Shown: piece by piece, positions 6,983 to 15,112 of the stretch
How the letters are laid out: each line of letters begins with the position of its first letter
Position numbering within the stretch: position 1 is the stretch's first letter
Assembly (NCBI GenBank): GCA_035934235.1
Contig: DASYYB010000007.1
Location: 1 to 26,368 of the forward strand
DNA length: 26,368 nt
Origin: REEB95 sp035934235
GTDB lineage: Bacteria; Pseudomonadota; Alphaproteobacteria; ATCC43930; CGMCC-115725
Reading direction: 5' to 3'
Program-made: the position numbers and the translations under genes
The notes under the pieces: model-generated
Seen by the model: only the letters and a program-made list of their open reading frames with translations
Databases searched by the model: none
Told to the model about the DNA's origin: nothing

Positions 6983-8400
6983 GAAACCCGGAAGTTCTTG
7001 AACTGCCAGGGGTCGCGGTTGTCGACGTCTTCCGCGAACAGCCGGTGGCGGTCGTGTAACGGCGTCCAATCGCTGAACTCGCCGACGACGTCGCCGAGAT
7101 ACGGGCGTGCGATCTCGAGGATCCGCTCGTGGTTCATTTCGTCGGGTTCGATGACGAAGGATTCCGGATTCTCCATCGCCCAAATCGCGCCGGCGAGACA
7201 CGCGGCGGTGACCTGAAGCGACGTGGCGTTGTTATAAGGCACGACGCGCCGCGCCTCGTCGATCGACAGGCGCGAGCCGAACCAGTACGCGCCCTTCTTG
7301 TGGCCCATCAGCAACACGCCGAGCTCGTCAATGCCGCCCGGCGCGATATCGTCCATGATCAAGCGGTGCGTCTTCTGGGCGTGCCAATTCTTGCCCGCCA
7401 TCTCGTGCAGCGACAGCACCGCGGCGTCGCACGGGTGATAAACGTAGTGCACCGTCGGGCGATAGGCCGGCTTGCCGTTGGCGGCCAGCGTCAGGTAGTC
7501 GGCGATCGAAATCGACTCACTGTGTGTGACCAGGAAGCCGTGATACGGACCCTCGAGCGGCGTCCAGGACCGCATGCGCGTGCCCGCGCCCGGCCGCGTC
7601 AGATAGATCGCCGCGCCGGAGCCGAAATCGTGCCGGCCGCCGTCGGCCGGGAAATTAAGCTCATGGCTGCCCCAGCCGAGCTCGGCCGGCTGCATGCCTT
7701 CCGAGACGAAGCCCTCGATCGACCATGTGTTGACGAACTCGCCGACCTTTTTCGGCACCGTCGAAACCTGCGTGTCGCGTTCGGCGATGTGAATGACCTT
7801 GACGCCGAGGCTGCGTGAAAGCTCGGCCCAGTCGGTCCGGCTTTTCGGCTTGTCGGTGTTGTGCTTGACCGCCTTGGCGATGTTGAGCAGCGCTTCTTTG
7901 ACGAAATGCGACACGAGACCAGGATTGGCGCCGTGCGTGAGCACCGCCGTCGGACCGTCGCTGTATTTGTTGCGCAGCACCAGCGCGTCTTCGCGCAGCT
8001 TGTAGTTGGAGCGCGCCGACGGCGACAGCCTGGGATCGGTATAGGCGCCCGGCCACGGCTCGATGCACGTGTCGAGATAGAGGGCGCCCTTCTCGCGGCA
8101 TAGTTCGATCAGGTCGATGCTTGCGACGTTGACCGAGACGTTCATCAGGAAGTCGCCCTTGCCGAGCATCGGCTCGAGAATCTTGCGGTAGTTCTCGCGG
8201 GTCAGCGGCTTCTTGAGGAATTTCACGCCCATGGATTCCGCTTCCTTGCGGCCCATGTCGTGCGCGGTGATGATGACGACCTGCTCGGGCTTCATCGCGA
8301 TGTGACGAAGCACCAGCGGCAACACGCCCTGACCGATGCTGCCGAAACCGACGATCACCATGCGGCCGGAGAAAGCGATGTGCTTCTGATCGCGTGCCAT
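6979..8400 (-). CDS. hss: Homospermidine synthase
   Basis: A 473-residue NAD-dependent enzyme that makes sym-homospermidine from putrescine (or putrescine plus spermidine) by aminobutyl transfer; this is a common polyamine of many alphaproteobacteria. The N-terminal Rossmann motif is GFGSIG (residues 18-23). The blocks VEPW-like EPWPGAYTDP, THGANPGLVSHFVKEAL, AERDTQVSTVPK, NTWSIEGFVSEGMQPAELGW and the C-terminal DWTPLHDRHRLF...DPWQFKNF match the family from end to end, as I recall the Blastochloris enzyme. The ATG at 8400 gives the usual N-terminus (MARDQKHIAFSGRMVIVG). Two in-frame earlier starts (ATG 8412, TTG 8427) are possible; none has a good ribosome binding site. Confidence 0.95.
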   Translation of the reverse strand: MARDQKHIAFSGRMVIVGFGSIGQGVLPLVLRHIAMKPEQVVIITAHDMGRKEAESMGVKFLKKPLTRENYRKILEPMLGKGDFLMNVSVNVASIDLIELCREKGALYLDTCIEPWPGAYTDPRLSPSARSNYKLREDALVLRNKYSDGPTAVLTHGANPGLVSHFVKEALLNIAKAVKHNTDKPKSRTDWAELSRSLGVKVIHIAERDTQVSTVPKKVGEFVNTWSIEGFVSEGMQPAELGWGSHELNFPADGGRHDFGSGAAIYLTRPGAGTRMRSWTPLEGPYHGFLVTHSESISIADYLTLAANGKPAYRPTVHYVYHPCDAAVLSLHEMAGKNWHAQKTHRLIMDDIAPGGIDELGVLLMGHKKGAYWFGSRLSIDEARRVVPYNNATSLQVTAACLAGAIWAMENPESFVIEPDEMNHERILEIARPYLGDVVGEFSDWTPLHDRHRLFAEDVDNRDPWQFKNFRVS

Positions 8401-8473
8401 GACGAAAATCATTAAGCGGATGATCAATATTTTTCAAGCAATTCAGCGACCGTACGCGGCACCGTCCTTGACT

Positions 8474-8528
8474 TTTTTTGATTCCGCGAATCAAAAAACG
8501 AGTCGCGACTCGTGAGAGTCGCGACTCG
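8474..8528 (-). terminator. Strong double-hairpin intrinsic terminator after the PEP-CTERM gene
   Basis: On the minus strand a perfect 13-bp stem CGAGTCGCGACTC with a 4-base loop (8499-8528) is followed directly by six T (8493-8498). The T-run itself forms one arm of a second 11-bp hairpin, TTTTTTGATTC pairing with GAATCAAAAAA around a 3-base loop (8474-8498). It lies 23 bases beyond the PEP-CTERM stop and upstream of hss, so it separates the two minus-strand genes. Confidence 0.85.
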
Positions 8529-8551
8529 CTTCAGAGACGAAAGCGATCGAT

Positions 8552-9184
8552 TCAGATCGCGTTGAAGACGCGCCGACGCATGGCGAAGAGCGCGAGCGCC
8601 GCGACGCCGAACAGCGACAAGGTCGTCGGCTCCGGAACGCTGGTGTTGTTCGAGATCGGCGAGTCCGACCACAGCGCGGCGAAGCTGAACGTGCTCGGAT
8701 CCGCTGCACCGGTGAACCCGATGTTGAGCGCGTACTCGTCGTTGGCGCTCAGCTGGGTACCCGCTGGCGCGCTCAACGTCGCGCGCTGTGCGGCCAAGGA
8801 AATCGCCGTGTTCCAGGTCTGGCTCGTGGTCATATCCACCAGCTGGGCCGAGGCGATGCCGGCGACACCCGAGTTGATGGTGAACTGGAACGCCGTGGCG
8901 AAGGTGCCGTTGCTGTTGTTGAACAGCGGAACGTTGAAGAACGACGGCGCCGGCGAGGTAAAGGCCGGCGTGGGCACGATGTCCCAGGTCATGTTGCCGT
9001 TCAGCAACTTCCAGCTGTCGCCGAGATTGGTCGTCGGCGCACCGTCGGTGCCGCTCGATCCGGCGCCGGACCAGGGTACGACGATGGCGTGGGCCGGCGT
9101 CGCTGCGACGCCGCCAATGAGGAACGTCGCCACTGCCGCAATGGACAGAAAGCGCGCGGAAAGGGCTCGAAAAGCTCCGGTCAT
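8552..9184 (-). CDS. PEP-CTERM sorting domain exported protein
   Basis: A 210-residue secreted protein. It has an N-terminal signal peptide (basic start, hydrophobic core SIAAVATFLIGGVAA, likely cleavage after AHA near residue 33). A middle region is rich in S, T, N and A with no recognised fold. The C-terminus is a complete PEP-CTERM signal: VPEPTTLSLFG (PEP at 184-186), a hydrophobic helix ending in ALALFA, then the basic cluster MRRR. Proteins with this tail are processed by exosortase (EpsH/XrtA) and are typically linked to exopolysaccharide and biofilm. No exosortase gene is in the window. A good GGAG lies upstream of the ATG. It is monocistronic, closed by the terminator at 8474-8528. 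Confidence 0.9.
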   Translation of the reverse strand: MTGAFRALSARFLSIAAVATFLIGGVAATPAHAIVVPWSGAGSSGTDGAPTTNLGDSWKLLNGNMTWDIVPTPAFTSPAPSFFNVPLFNNSNGTFATAFQFTINSGVAGIASAQLVDMTTSQTWNTAISLAAQRATLSAPAGTQLSANDEYALNIGFTGAADPSTFSFAALWSDSPISNNTSVPEPTTLSLFGVAALALFAMRRRVFNAI

Positions 9185-9445
9185 GGTTCACTCCTTCGGG
9201 GGCGACGGGTTCCGTTCGCCCCACCGGAGCGTCGGCCCGTCTTCTAGTTATCCCCAGGTGTATCCGGAGTATTTGCGCAATACAATTCAATATCCTGGTA
9301 AATACATCGGAATAATAGGTTAATAAGTCCAAAGTAAAGTTAACTCAAACCGAAATAGAGTTAATTCTACCGCCCGGGCTGGACTCGCCCACGACCGCAC
9401 CGAGTGCCGATGCGATTACAGGAATGGGACAGTGCGGGATTCTCT
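9185..9445. other. AT-rich intergenic region between the PEP-CTERM and gntR genes
   Basis: Positions 9240-9370 are strikingly AT-rich against the GC-rich background and contain no gene. They hold inverted repeats GTATT-TGCGC-AATAC (9269-9283) and TTAACTC with GAGTTAA separated by 11 bases (about 9340-9365), possible regulator sites for the PEP-CTERM gene. I see no clear -24/-12 sigma-54 promoter and no unambiguous -35/-10 pair on the minus strand. Confidence 0.5.
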
Positions 9446-9474
9446 TTGACCAATGGTGGCATACCAGATACCAT
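9446..9474 (+). promoter_or_regulatory. Promoter and GntR-type operator of the oxalate/formate operon
   Basis: TTGACC (9446-9451) and TACCAT (9469-9474) are exactly 17 bases apart. The spacer contains TGGCATACCA (9457-9466), one mismatch from the palindrome TGGTATACCA that is typical of FadR-subfamily GntR operators. An extra ATACCA follows in direct repeat at 9468-9473, overlapping the -10 box. A regulator bound here would block RNA polymerase, so autorepression relieved by a substrate or CoA ester is the likely mode. The same 10-bp word occurs inverted in the oxlT promoter at 22557-22566. Confidence 0.65.
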
Positions 9475-9526
9475 GAGCGTTAATGAGGGGGCCGGTCTAA
9501 ACGGCACTCCACGGGAGGGTTGCCTT

Positions 9527-10216
9527 ATGACGGCCACGCGTCTCGTCATCAAACCGATCGACTCACCGGCGAGCTTCCGCCTGCAAGCCTATCGGAAGCT
9601 TAAAGAGGCGATTACGGCAATGAACGTGTACGGCCAGGCGGAAGAAATCCGGCTGGATGAACGTCGCCTGTCGCAAGAGCTCGGCGTCTCACGCACGCCC
9701 ATCCGCGAAGCGCTCACGATGCTGCAACGCGAGGGCTTTGTGCGCACCGTGCCGCGCCGCGGCGTCATCGTTGTGCGCAAGAGCAAGCAAGAGATCGTGC
9801 GCATGATCCAGGTCTGGGCGGCGCTCGAGAGTTTGGCGGCGCGCTTGGCGACGCAGCATGCCTCCGATCGCGAAATCGGCAATCTGCGCCACATGTTCGA
9901 CGATTTCCGCGACGGCTCGCCCGAAGGCCATCTCGACGAATATTCCGACGCCAACATCCGCTTCCATCAGGCGATCATCCAGTTGTCCGGGAATCCGGTG
10001 CTGGCCGAAATGACGCGCGATCTGTTCATTCACATGCGCGCCATCCGCCAGGCGACGATCGGCCACGACGATCGCGCCAAGCGTTCGATCGTTGATCACA
10101 TGAACATCATCGAGGCCTTGCAGCGGCGCGACACCGACCGCGCGTCCGCGCTGGTGCTCAAGCATGCGCTCGATCTCGCCGCTCACGTCGAGCGGCACTG
10201 CGACTATCTCGATTAA
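9527..10216 (+). CDS. GntR family transcriptional regulator, FCD (FadR-type) domain
   Basis: A 229-residue regulator. The N-terminal winged helix-turn-helix (about residues 15-85) contains RRLSQELGVSRTPIREALTMLQREGFVRTVPRRGVIVV. The C-terminal all-helical FCD ligand domain (about 90-225) has the candidate metal-binding set D141 or N143, H147, H191 and H213, so it probably binds a carboxylate through a metal. The ATG at 9527 is chosen for its GGGAGGG ribosome binding site; the frame extends upstream through the promoter, which argues against the earlier starts. It is the first gene of the plus-strand operon carrying frc and formate dehydrogenase, and is very likely the oxalate- or formyl-CoA-responsive regulator of that locus. 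Confidence 0.92.
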   Translation: MTATRLVIKPIDSPASFRLQAYRKLKEAITAMNVYGQAEEIRLDERRLSQELGVSRTPIREALTMLQREGFVRTVPRRGVIVVRKSKQEIVRMIQVWAALESLAARLATQHASDREIGNLRHMFDDFRDGSPEGHLDEYSDANIRFHQAIIQLSGNPVLAEMTRDLFIHMRAIRQATIGHDDRAKRSIVDHMNIIEALQRRDTDRASALVLKHALDLAAHVERHCDYLD

Positions 10217-10241
10217 CACGAGGATCCGTTAGAGGCGTTTT

Positions 10242-10364
10242 ATGGCACACGACGTTACGACAGCGGCAAGACCGCAGGCCGCCGACAGACCGGCGGTTAT
10301 CGAAACCTGGGTCAACCCGCGTGAATCAGCGCCGGGGACCGATGCCCAGAGGATGGGCGAGTAA
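10242..10364 (+). CDS. 40-codon small ORF between gntR and frc
   Basis: An ATG at 10242 stands six bases after AGAGG and opens a 40-codon frame ending in TAA (10362-10364), 27 bases before frc. The predicted peptide is MAHDVTTAARPQAADRPAVI followed by ETWVNPRESAPGTDAQRMGE. It is hydrophilic, proline-rich, without cysteine or a membrane segment. I do not recognise it. It could be a real small protein of the oxalate operon or a translated leader; a 6-bp hairpin CCGCCG/CGGCGG (10279-10296) lies inside it. The separate good ribosome binding site and its position in the operon favour translation. Confidence 0.5.
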   Translation: MAHDVTTAARPQAADRPAVIETWVNPRESAPGTDAQRMGE

Positions 10365-10391
10365 AAACGGCGCGCGAAGGAGGACAAGATA

Positions 10392-11669
10392 ATGAGCAAG
10401 GCACTGGAAGGCGTTCGCATTCTCGACTTCACGCATGTGCAGTCGGGCCCGACCTGCACGCAGCTGTTGGCGTGGTTCGGCGCCGACGTGGTGAAGGTCG
10501 AACGGCCCGGCGTTGGCGATATCACGCGCGGTCAGCTGCGCGATGTGCCCAACGTCGACAGCCTCTATTTCACCATGCTGAATAGCAACAAGCGGTCGAT
10601 CACCATCGACACCAAGAATCCCAAGGGCAAGGAGCTGCTCGAGGGTCTGATCAAGGTGTGCGACGTGCTGGTCGAGAATTTCGGTCCGGGCGTGCTCGAT
10701 CGCATGGGGTTCAGCTGGGAACGCGTGCACCAGATCAATCCCAAGATCATCATGGCGTCGATCAAGGGCTTCGGTCCGGGTCCCTACGAGGATTGCAAGG
10801 TGTACGAGAACGTCGCGCAATGCACCGGCGGCTCGGCGTCCACCACCGGCTTCCGCGAAGGTCCGCCGCTGGTCACCGGCGCGCAGATCGGCGATTCCGG
10901 CAACGGCCTGCACCTCGCGCTCGGCATCGTCACCGCGCTCTATCACCGCACCCACTCGGGCAAGGGCCAGCGCGTCACCGTGGCGATGCAGGATGGCGTG
11001 CTCAATCTCTGCCGCGTCAAGCTGCGCGACCAACAGCGTCTCAAGCACGGACCGCTCAAGGAATACAGCCAGTACGGCGAAGGCGTTCCGTTCGGCGATG
11101 CGGTGCCACGCGCCGGCAACGATTCCGGCGGTGGCCAGCCGGGCTGGATCCTCAAGTGCAAGGGCTGGGAAAACGATCCCGACGCCTACATCTATTTCAT
11201 CACCCAGGCGCCGGTTTGGGACAAGGTCTGCAAAGTGATCGGCGAAGACGGCTGGATCACCGATCCCGGCTACGCCACGCCGGAGGCGCGGCTGCCGAAG
11301 CTCAAGGCGATCTTCGGTCGCATCGAGCAATGGACCATGACCAAGGACAAGTTCGAGGCCATGGACATCCTCAATAAGTACGACATTCCCTGCGGCCCGA
11401 TCCTGTCGATGAAGGAACTCGCCGAGGACGAATCGCTGCGCAAGACCGGCACGGTGGTTGAAGTCGACCATCCCAAGCGCGGCAAGTATCTGACCGTCGG
11501 CAATCCGATCAAACTCAGCGACAGCGCGAGCGATGTGAAGCGTTCGCCGCTGTTGGGCGAGCACACCGACGAGATTCTGACCAAGGTTCTCGGCTACGAC
11601 GACAAGAAGGTGCGCGAGTTCAAGGAGTCCGGCGCGCTCGGCGGCGTCAAGCCGATGGCCGCGGAATAG
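10392..11669 (+). CDS. frc: Formyl-CoA:oxalate CoA-transferase
   Basis: A 425-residue class III CoA-transferase (CaiB/BaiF family) that moves CoA from formyl-CoA to oxalate, giving oxalyl-CoA and formate. It matches the Oxalobacter enzyme along its whole length as I recall it: LDFTHVQSGPTCTQ near the N-terminus, NVDSLYFTMLNSNKRSI, VYENVAQCTGG, the catalytic aspartate D168 in GAQIGDSGNG, the glycine loop GGGQPGW and the C-terminal APLLGEHT-like SPLLGEHTDE. Residue 48 is Gln, as in E. coli YfdW, where Oxalobacter Frc has Trp. A strong AAGGAGG ribosome binding site precedes the ATG. Oxalyl-CoA decarboxylase, the usual next step, is not in the window. Confidence 0.94.
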   Translation: MSKALEGVRILDFTHVQSGPTCTQLLAWFGADVVKVERPGVGDITRGQLRDVPNVDSLYFTMLNSNKRSITIDTKNPKGKELLEGLIKVCDVLVENFGPGVLDRMGFSWERVHQINPKIIMASIKGFGPGPYEDCKVYENVAQCTGGSASTTGFREGPPLVTGAQIGDSGNGLHLALGIVTALYHRTHSGKGQRVTVAMQDGVLNLCRVKLRDQQRLKHGPLKEYSQYGEGVPFGDAVPRAGNDSGGGQPGWILKCKGWENDPDAYIYFITQAPVWDKVCKVIGEDGWITDPGYATPEARLPKLKAIFGRIEQWTMTKDKFEAMDILNKYDIPCGPILSMKELAEDESLRKTGTVVEVDHPKRGKYLTVGNPIKLSDSASDVKRSPLLGEHTDEILTKVLGYDDKKVREFKESGALGGVKPMAAE

Positions 11670-11684
11670 CGCCAACCCGTTACC

Positions 11685-11714
11685 GGGGGCGGATGGCAAC
11701 CATCCGCCCCCTTT
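11685..11714 (+). terminator. Terminator-like hairpin between frc and the acyl-CoA synthetase
   Basis: A perfect 12-bp GC-rich stem GGGGGCGGATGG with a CAA loop (11685-11711) is followed by TTTCC. The T-tract is short, so it may be a partial terminator or an RNA-stabilising 3' end for the frc message. Genes downstream continue in the same direction without an obvious new promoter, which suggests graded expression with frc highest. Confidence 0.6.
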
Positions 11715-11721
11715 CCATTCA

Positions 11722-11744
11722 GCGCGGCGAGGGGCTCGCCGCGC
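11722..11744 (+). other. Second perfect hairpin in the frc-synthetase intergenic region
   Basis: GCGCGGCGAG, a GGG loop and CTCGCCGCGC form a perfect 10-bp stem eight bases after the terminator-like hairpin. No T-run follows. It lies 25 bases before the start codon at 11770 and could shield the 5' end of a processed downstream message. Confidence 0.55.
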
Positions 11745-11769
11745 CCAAGGCATGAAGGAGAGTTTCGAT

Positions 11770-13908
11770 ATGAGTGCGAAGAACGCCAAAGCCGCCGTGC
11801 GCAAAGTCTTCGACCGCGCCAAGGCAGAAAAACGCAGCGCGCTGACGGCGCCCGAAGGCAAGCTGGTTTGCGACGCTTACGGCATCGCGGTGCCGAAGGA
11901 AGGCATCGCCACGAGCGCCGCGGCAGCGGCCAAGCTCGGCAAGAAGGTCGGGTTCCCGGTCGTGCTCAAGATCGTGTCGCCGGACATCCTGCACAAGACC
12001 GAGGCCGGTGGCGTCGTGGTCGGCGTCAAGACGCCGCAAGACGCGCAGAAGGCCTATGCGACGATCATCGCCAACGCGAAGAAGTACAATAAGAAGGCCA
12101 AGATCGACGGCGTCCAGGTGCAGCAGATGGTCGGCGGCGGCCAAGAGGTCATCATCGGCGCCGTCACCGATCCGAGCTTCGGCAAGCTCGTCGCGTTCGG
12201 CATGGGCGGCGTGCTCGTCGAGGTGCTCAAGGACGTAACCTTCCGGCTCGCGCCGGTGACGCGCGCCGAAGCGCTCGGCATGCTCGACGGCATCAAGGCG
12301 GCCGAGATTCTCAAGGGCGTGCGCGGCGCCAAAGGCGTCAATCGCGCGTCGCTCGCCGGCCTGATCGAGAACGTCTCGAAGCTGATCGCCGATTTCCCGG
12401 AGATCGCCGAGATGGATCTCAACCCAGTCTTCGCGTCGGAAAAATCGGCGATCGCGGCCGACGTCCGCATCATCCTCGACTGGAAGCCGCAAGTGCAGCG
12501 CTACCGGCCGGGCAAGGACGAGATCAATCGTGCCATGAACCGCATCATGCGGCCGAAATCGGTCGCGGTGATCGGCGCTTCGGCCGAGGACGGCAAGATC
12601 GGCAACTCGGTGATGAAGAACCTCATCAACGGCGGTTATGAGGGCAACATCTATCCGATCCATCCGTCGGCCACCGAGATCCTGGGCCGCAAGGTCTATA
12701 AATCGGTGAAAGATGTGCCGGGCGAGATCGACGTCGCCGTGTTCTGCATTCCGGCGAAGTTCGTCGCCGGTGCGCTGACCGAAGTCGGCGAGAAGAAGAT
12801 TCCCGGTGCCGTGCTGATTCCCTCGGGCTTCGCCGAAACCGGCAACGTCGCCGGCCAGAAGGAGATCCAGGAAATCGGGCGCAAGTACAACGTCCGGCTT
12901 ATGGGCCCGAACATCTATGGCTACTACTACACGCCGCAAAACCTGTGCGCGACGTTCTGCACGCCCTACGACTACAAGGGCGGTGCGGCGTTGTCGTCGC
13001 AATCGGGCGGCATCGGCATGGCGATCATCGGCTTCTCGCGCTCGGCCAAGATGGGCGTGTCGGCGATCGTCGGCCTCGGCAACAAGTCGGATCTCGACGA
13101 AGACGATCTGCTCACCTTCTTCGAGCAAGACGACAGTACCAAGGTCATCGCGATGCATCTCGAGGACCTGAAGGACGGCCGTTCCTTCGCCGACGTGGCG
13201 AAGCGCGTCTCGAAGAAAAAGCCGATCGTCGTGCTCAAGGCGGGCCGCACCGCCGCGGGCGCCAAGGCCGCGGGCTCGCACACCGGTGCGCTCGCCGGCG
13301 ACGACAAGATCTACGACGACGTGCTGCGTCAGTCGGGCGTCATCCGCGCCCCGGGCTTGCGCGACATGCTCGACTATGCGCGCGGGTTGCAGAAGCTGCC
13401 GACGCCCAAAGGCGAGAACGTCGTCATCATCACCGGTGCCGGCGGTTCGGGCGTGCTGCTGTCCGACGCTTGCGTCGATAACGGCCTCCATCTGATGAAG
13501 ATGCCGGCCGATCTCGACGCCGCGTTCCGCAAGTTCATTCCGCCCTTTGGCGCAGCCGGAAACCCTGTCGACATCACCGGCGGCGAGCCGCCGACGACGT
13601 ACAAGAACACCATCCGGCTGGGACTCGAGGACCCGCGTATCCACGCGCTGATCCTCGGTTATTGGCACACGATCATCACGCCGCCGATGGTGTTCGGCAA
13701 ACTCGTCGTCGAGGTCGTGAACGAGATGAAGGCCAAGGGCATCGAGAAGCCGATCGTCGCGTCGCTCGCCGGCGACGTGCAGGTCGAAGAGGCGGCCGAA
13801 TATCTCTACGACAACGGCATTCCGTCCTATGCCTACTCGACCGAGATTCCGGTCGCGGTGCTGGGTGCGAAATACCGTTGGGCGCGCGGCGCCGGCCTTG
13901 TGAAGTGA
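11770..13908 (+). CDS. ADP-forming acyl-CoA synthetase (acetate-CoA ligase family, fused subunits)
   Basis: A 712-residue protein with an N-terminal ATP-grasp domain (about residues 15-235, with VVLKIVSPDILHKTEAGGVVVGV) followed by a CoA-binding Rossmann domain (from about 255, SVAVIGASAEDGKIGNSVMKNL) and a ligase domain containing the phosphohistidine motif SHTGALAG (His504). It would interconvert an acyl-CoA plus ADP and phosphate with the free acid, CoA and ATP. The acid is unknown; formate or oxalate is inferred from the neighbours. The usual GPN-C-G motif reads GPNIYGYYY here. The ATG at 11770 is nine bases after AAGGAG; an ATG 18 bases earlier precedes that site and is unlikely. sucC starts 7 bases downstream. 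Confidence 0.88.
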   Translation: MSAKNAKAAVRKVFDRAKAEKRSALTAPEGKLVCDAYGIAVPKEGIATSAAAAAKLGKKVGFPVVLKIVSPDILHKTEAGGVVVGVKTPQDAQKAYATIIANAKKYNKKAKIDGVQVQQMVGGGQEVIIGAVTDPSFGKLVAFGMGGVLVEVLKDVTFRLAPVTRAEALGMLDGIKAAEILKGVRGAKGVNRASLAGLIENVSKLIADFPEIAEMDLNPVFASEKSAIAADVRIILDWKPQVQRYRPGKDEINRAMNRIMRPKSVAVIGASAEDGKIGNSVMKNLINGGYEGNIYPIHPSATEILGRKVYKSVKDVPGEIDVAVFCIPAKFVAGALTEVGEKKIPGAVLIPSGFAETGNVAGQKEIQEIGRKYNVRLMGPNIYGYYYTPQNLCATFCTPYDYKGGAALSSQSGGIGMAIIGFSRSAKMGVSAIVGLGNKSDLDEDDLLTFFEQDDSTKVIAMHLEDLKDGRSFADVAKRVSKKKPIVVLKAGRTAAGAKAAGSHTGALAGDDKIYDDVLRQSGVIRAPGLRDMLDYARGLQKLPTPKGENVVIITGAGGSGVLLSDACVDNGLHLMKMPADLDAAFRKFIPPFGAAGNPVDITGGEPPTTYKNTIRLGLEDPRIHALILGYWHTIITPPMVFGKLVVEVVNEMKAKGIEKPIVASLAGDVQVEEAAEYLYDNGIPSYAYSTEIPVAVLGAKYRWARGAGLVK

Positions 13909-13915
13909 GCGATCG

Positions 13916-15111
<1,196 letters not shown>

Positions 15112-15112
<1 letters not shown>

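Noticed and set aside
8401..8427. Longer homospermidine synthase from TTG 8427 or ATG 8412
   Set aside because: ATG 8400 gives the usual family N-terminus; the earlier codons have no better ribosome binding site. Not excluded.
9404..9526. An N-terminal extension of the GntR regulator
   Set aside because: It would be translated through the promoter and operator; ATG 9527 has a proper ribosome binding site and the family-typical length.
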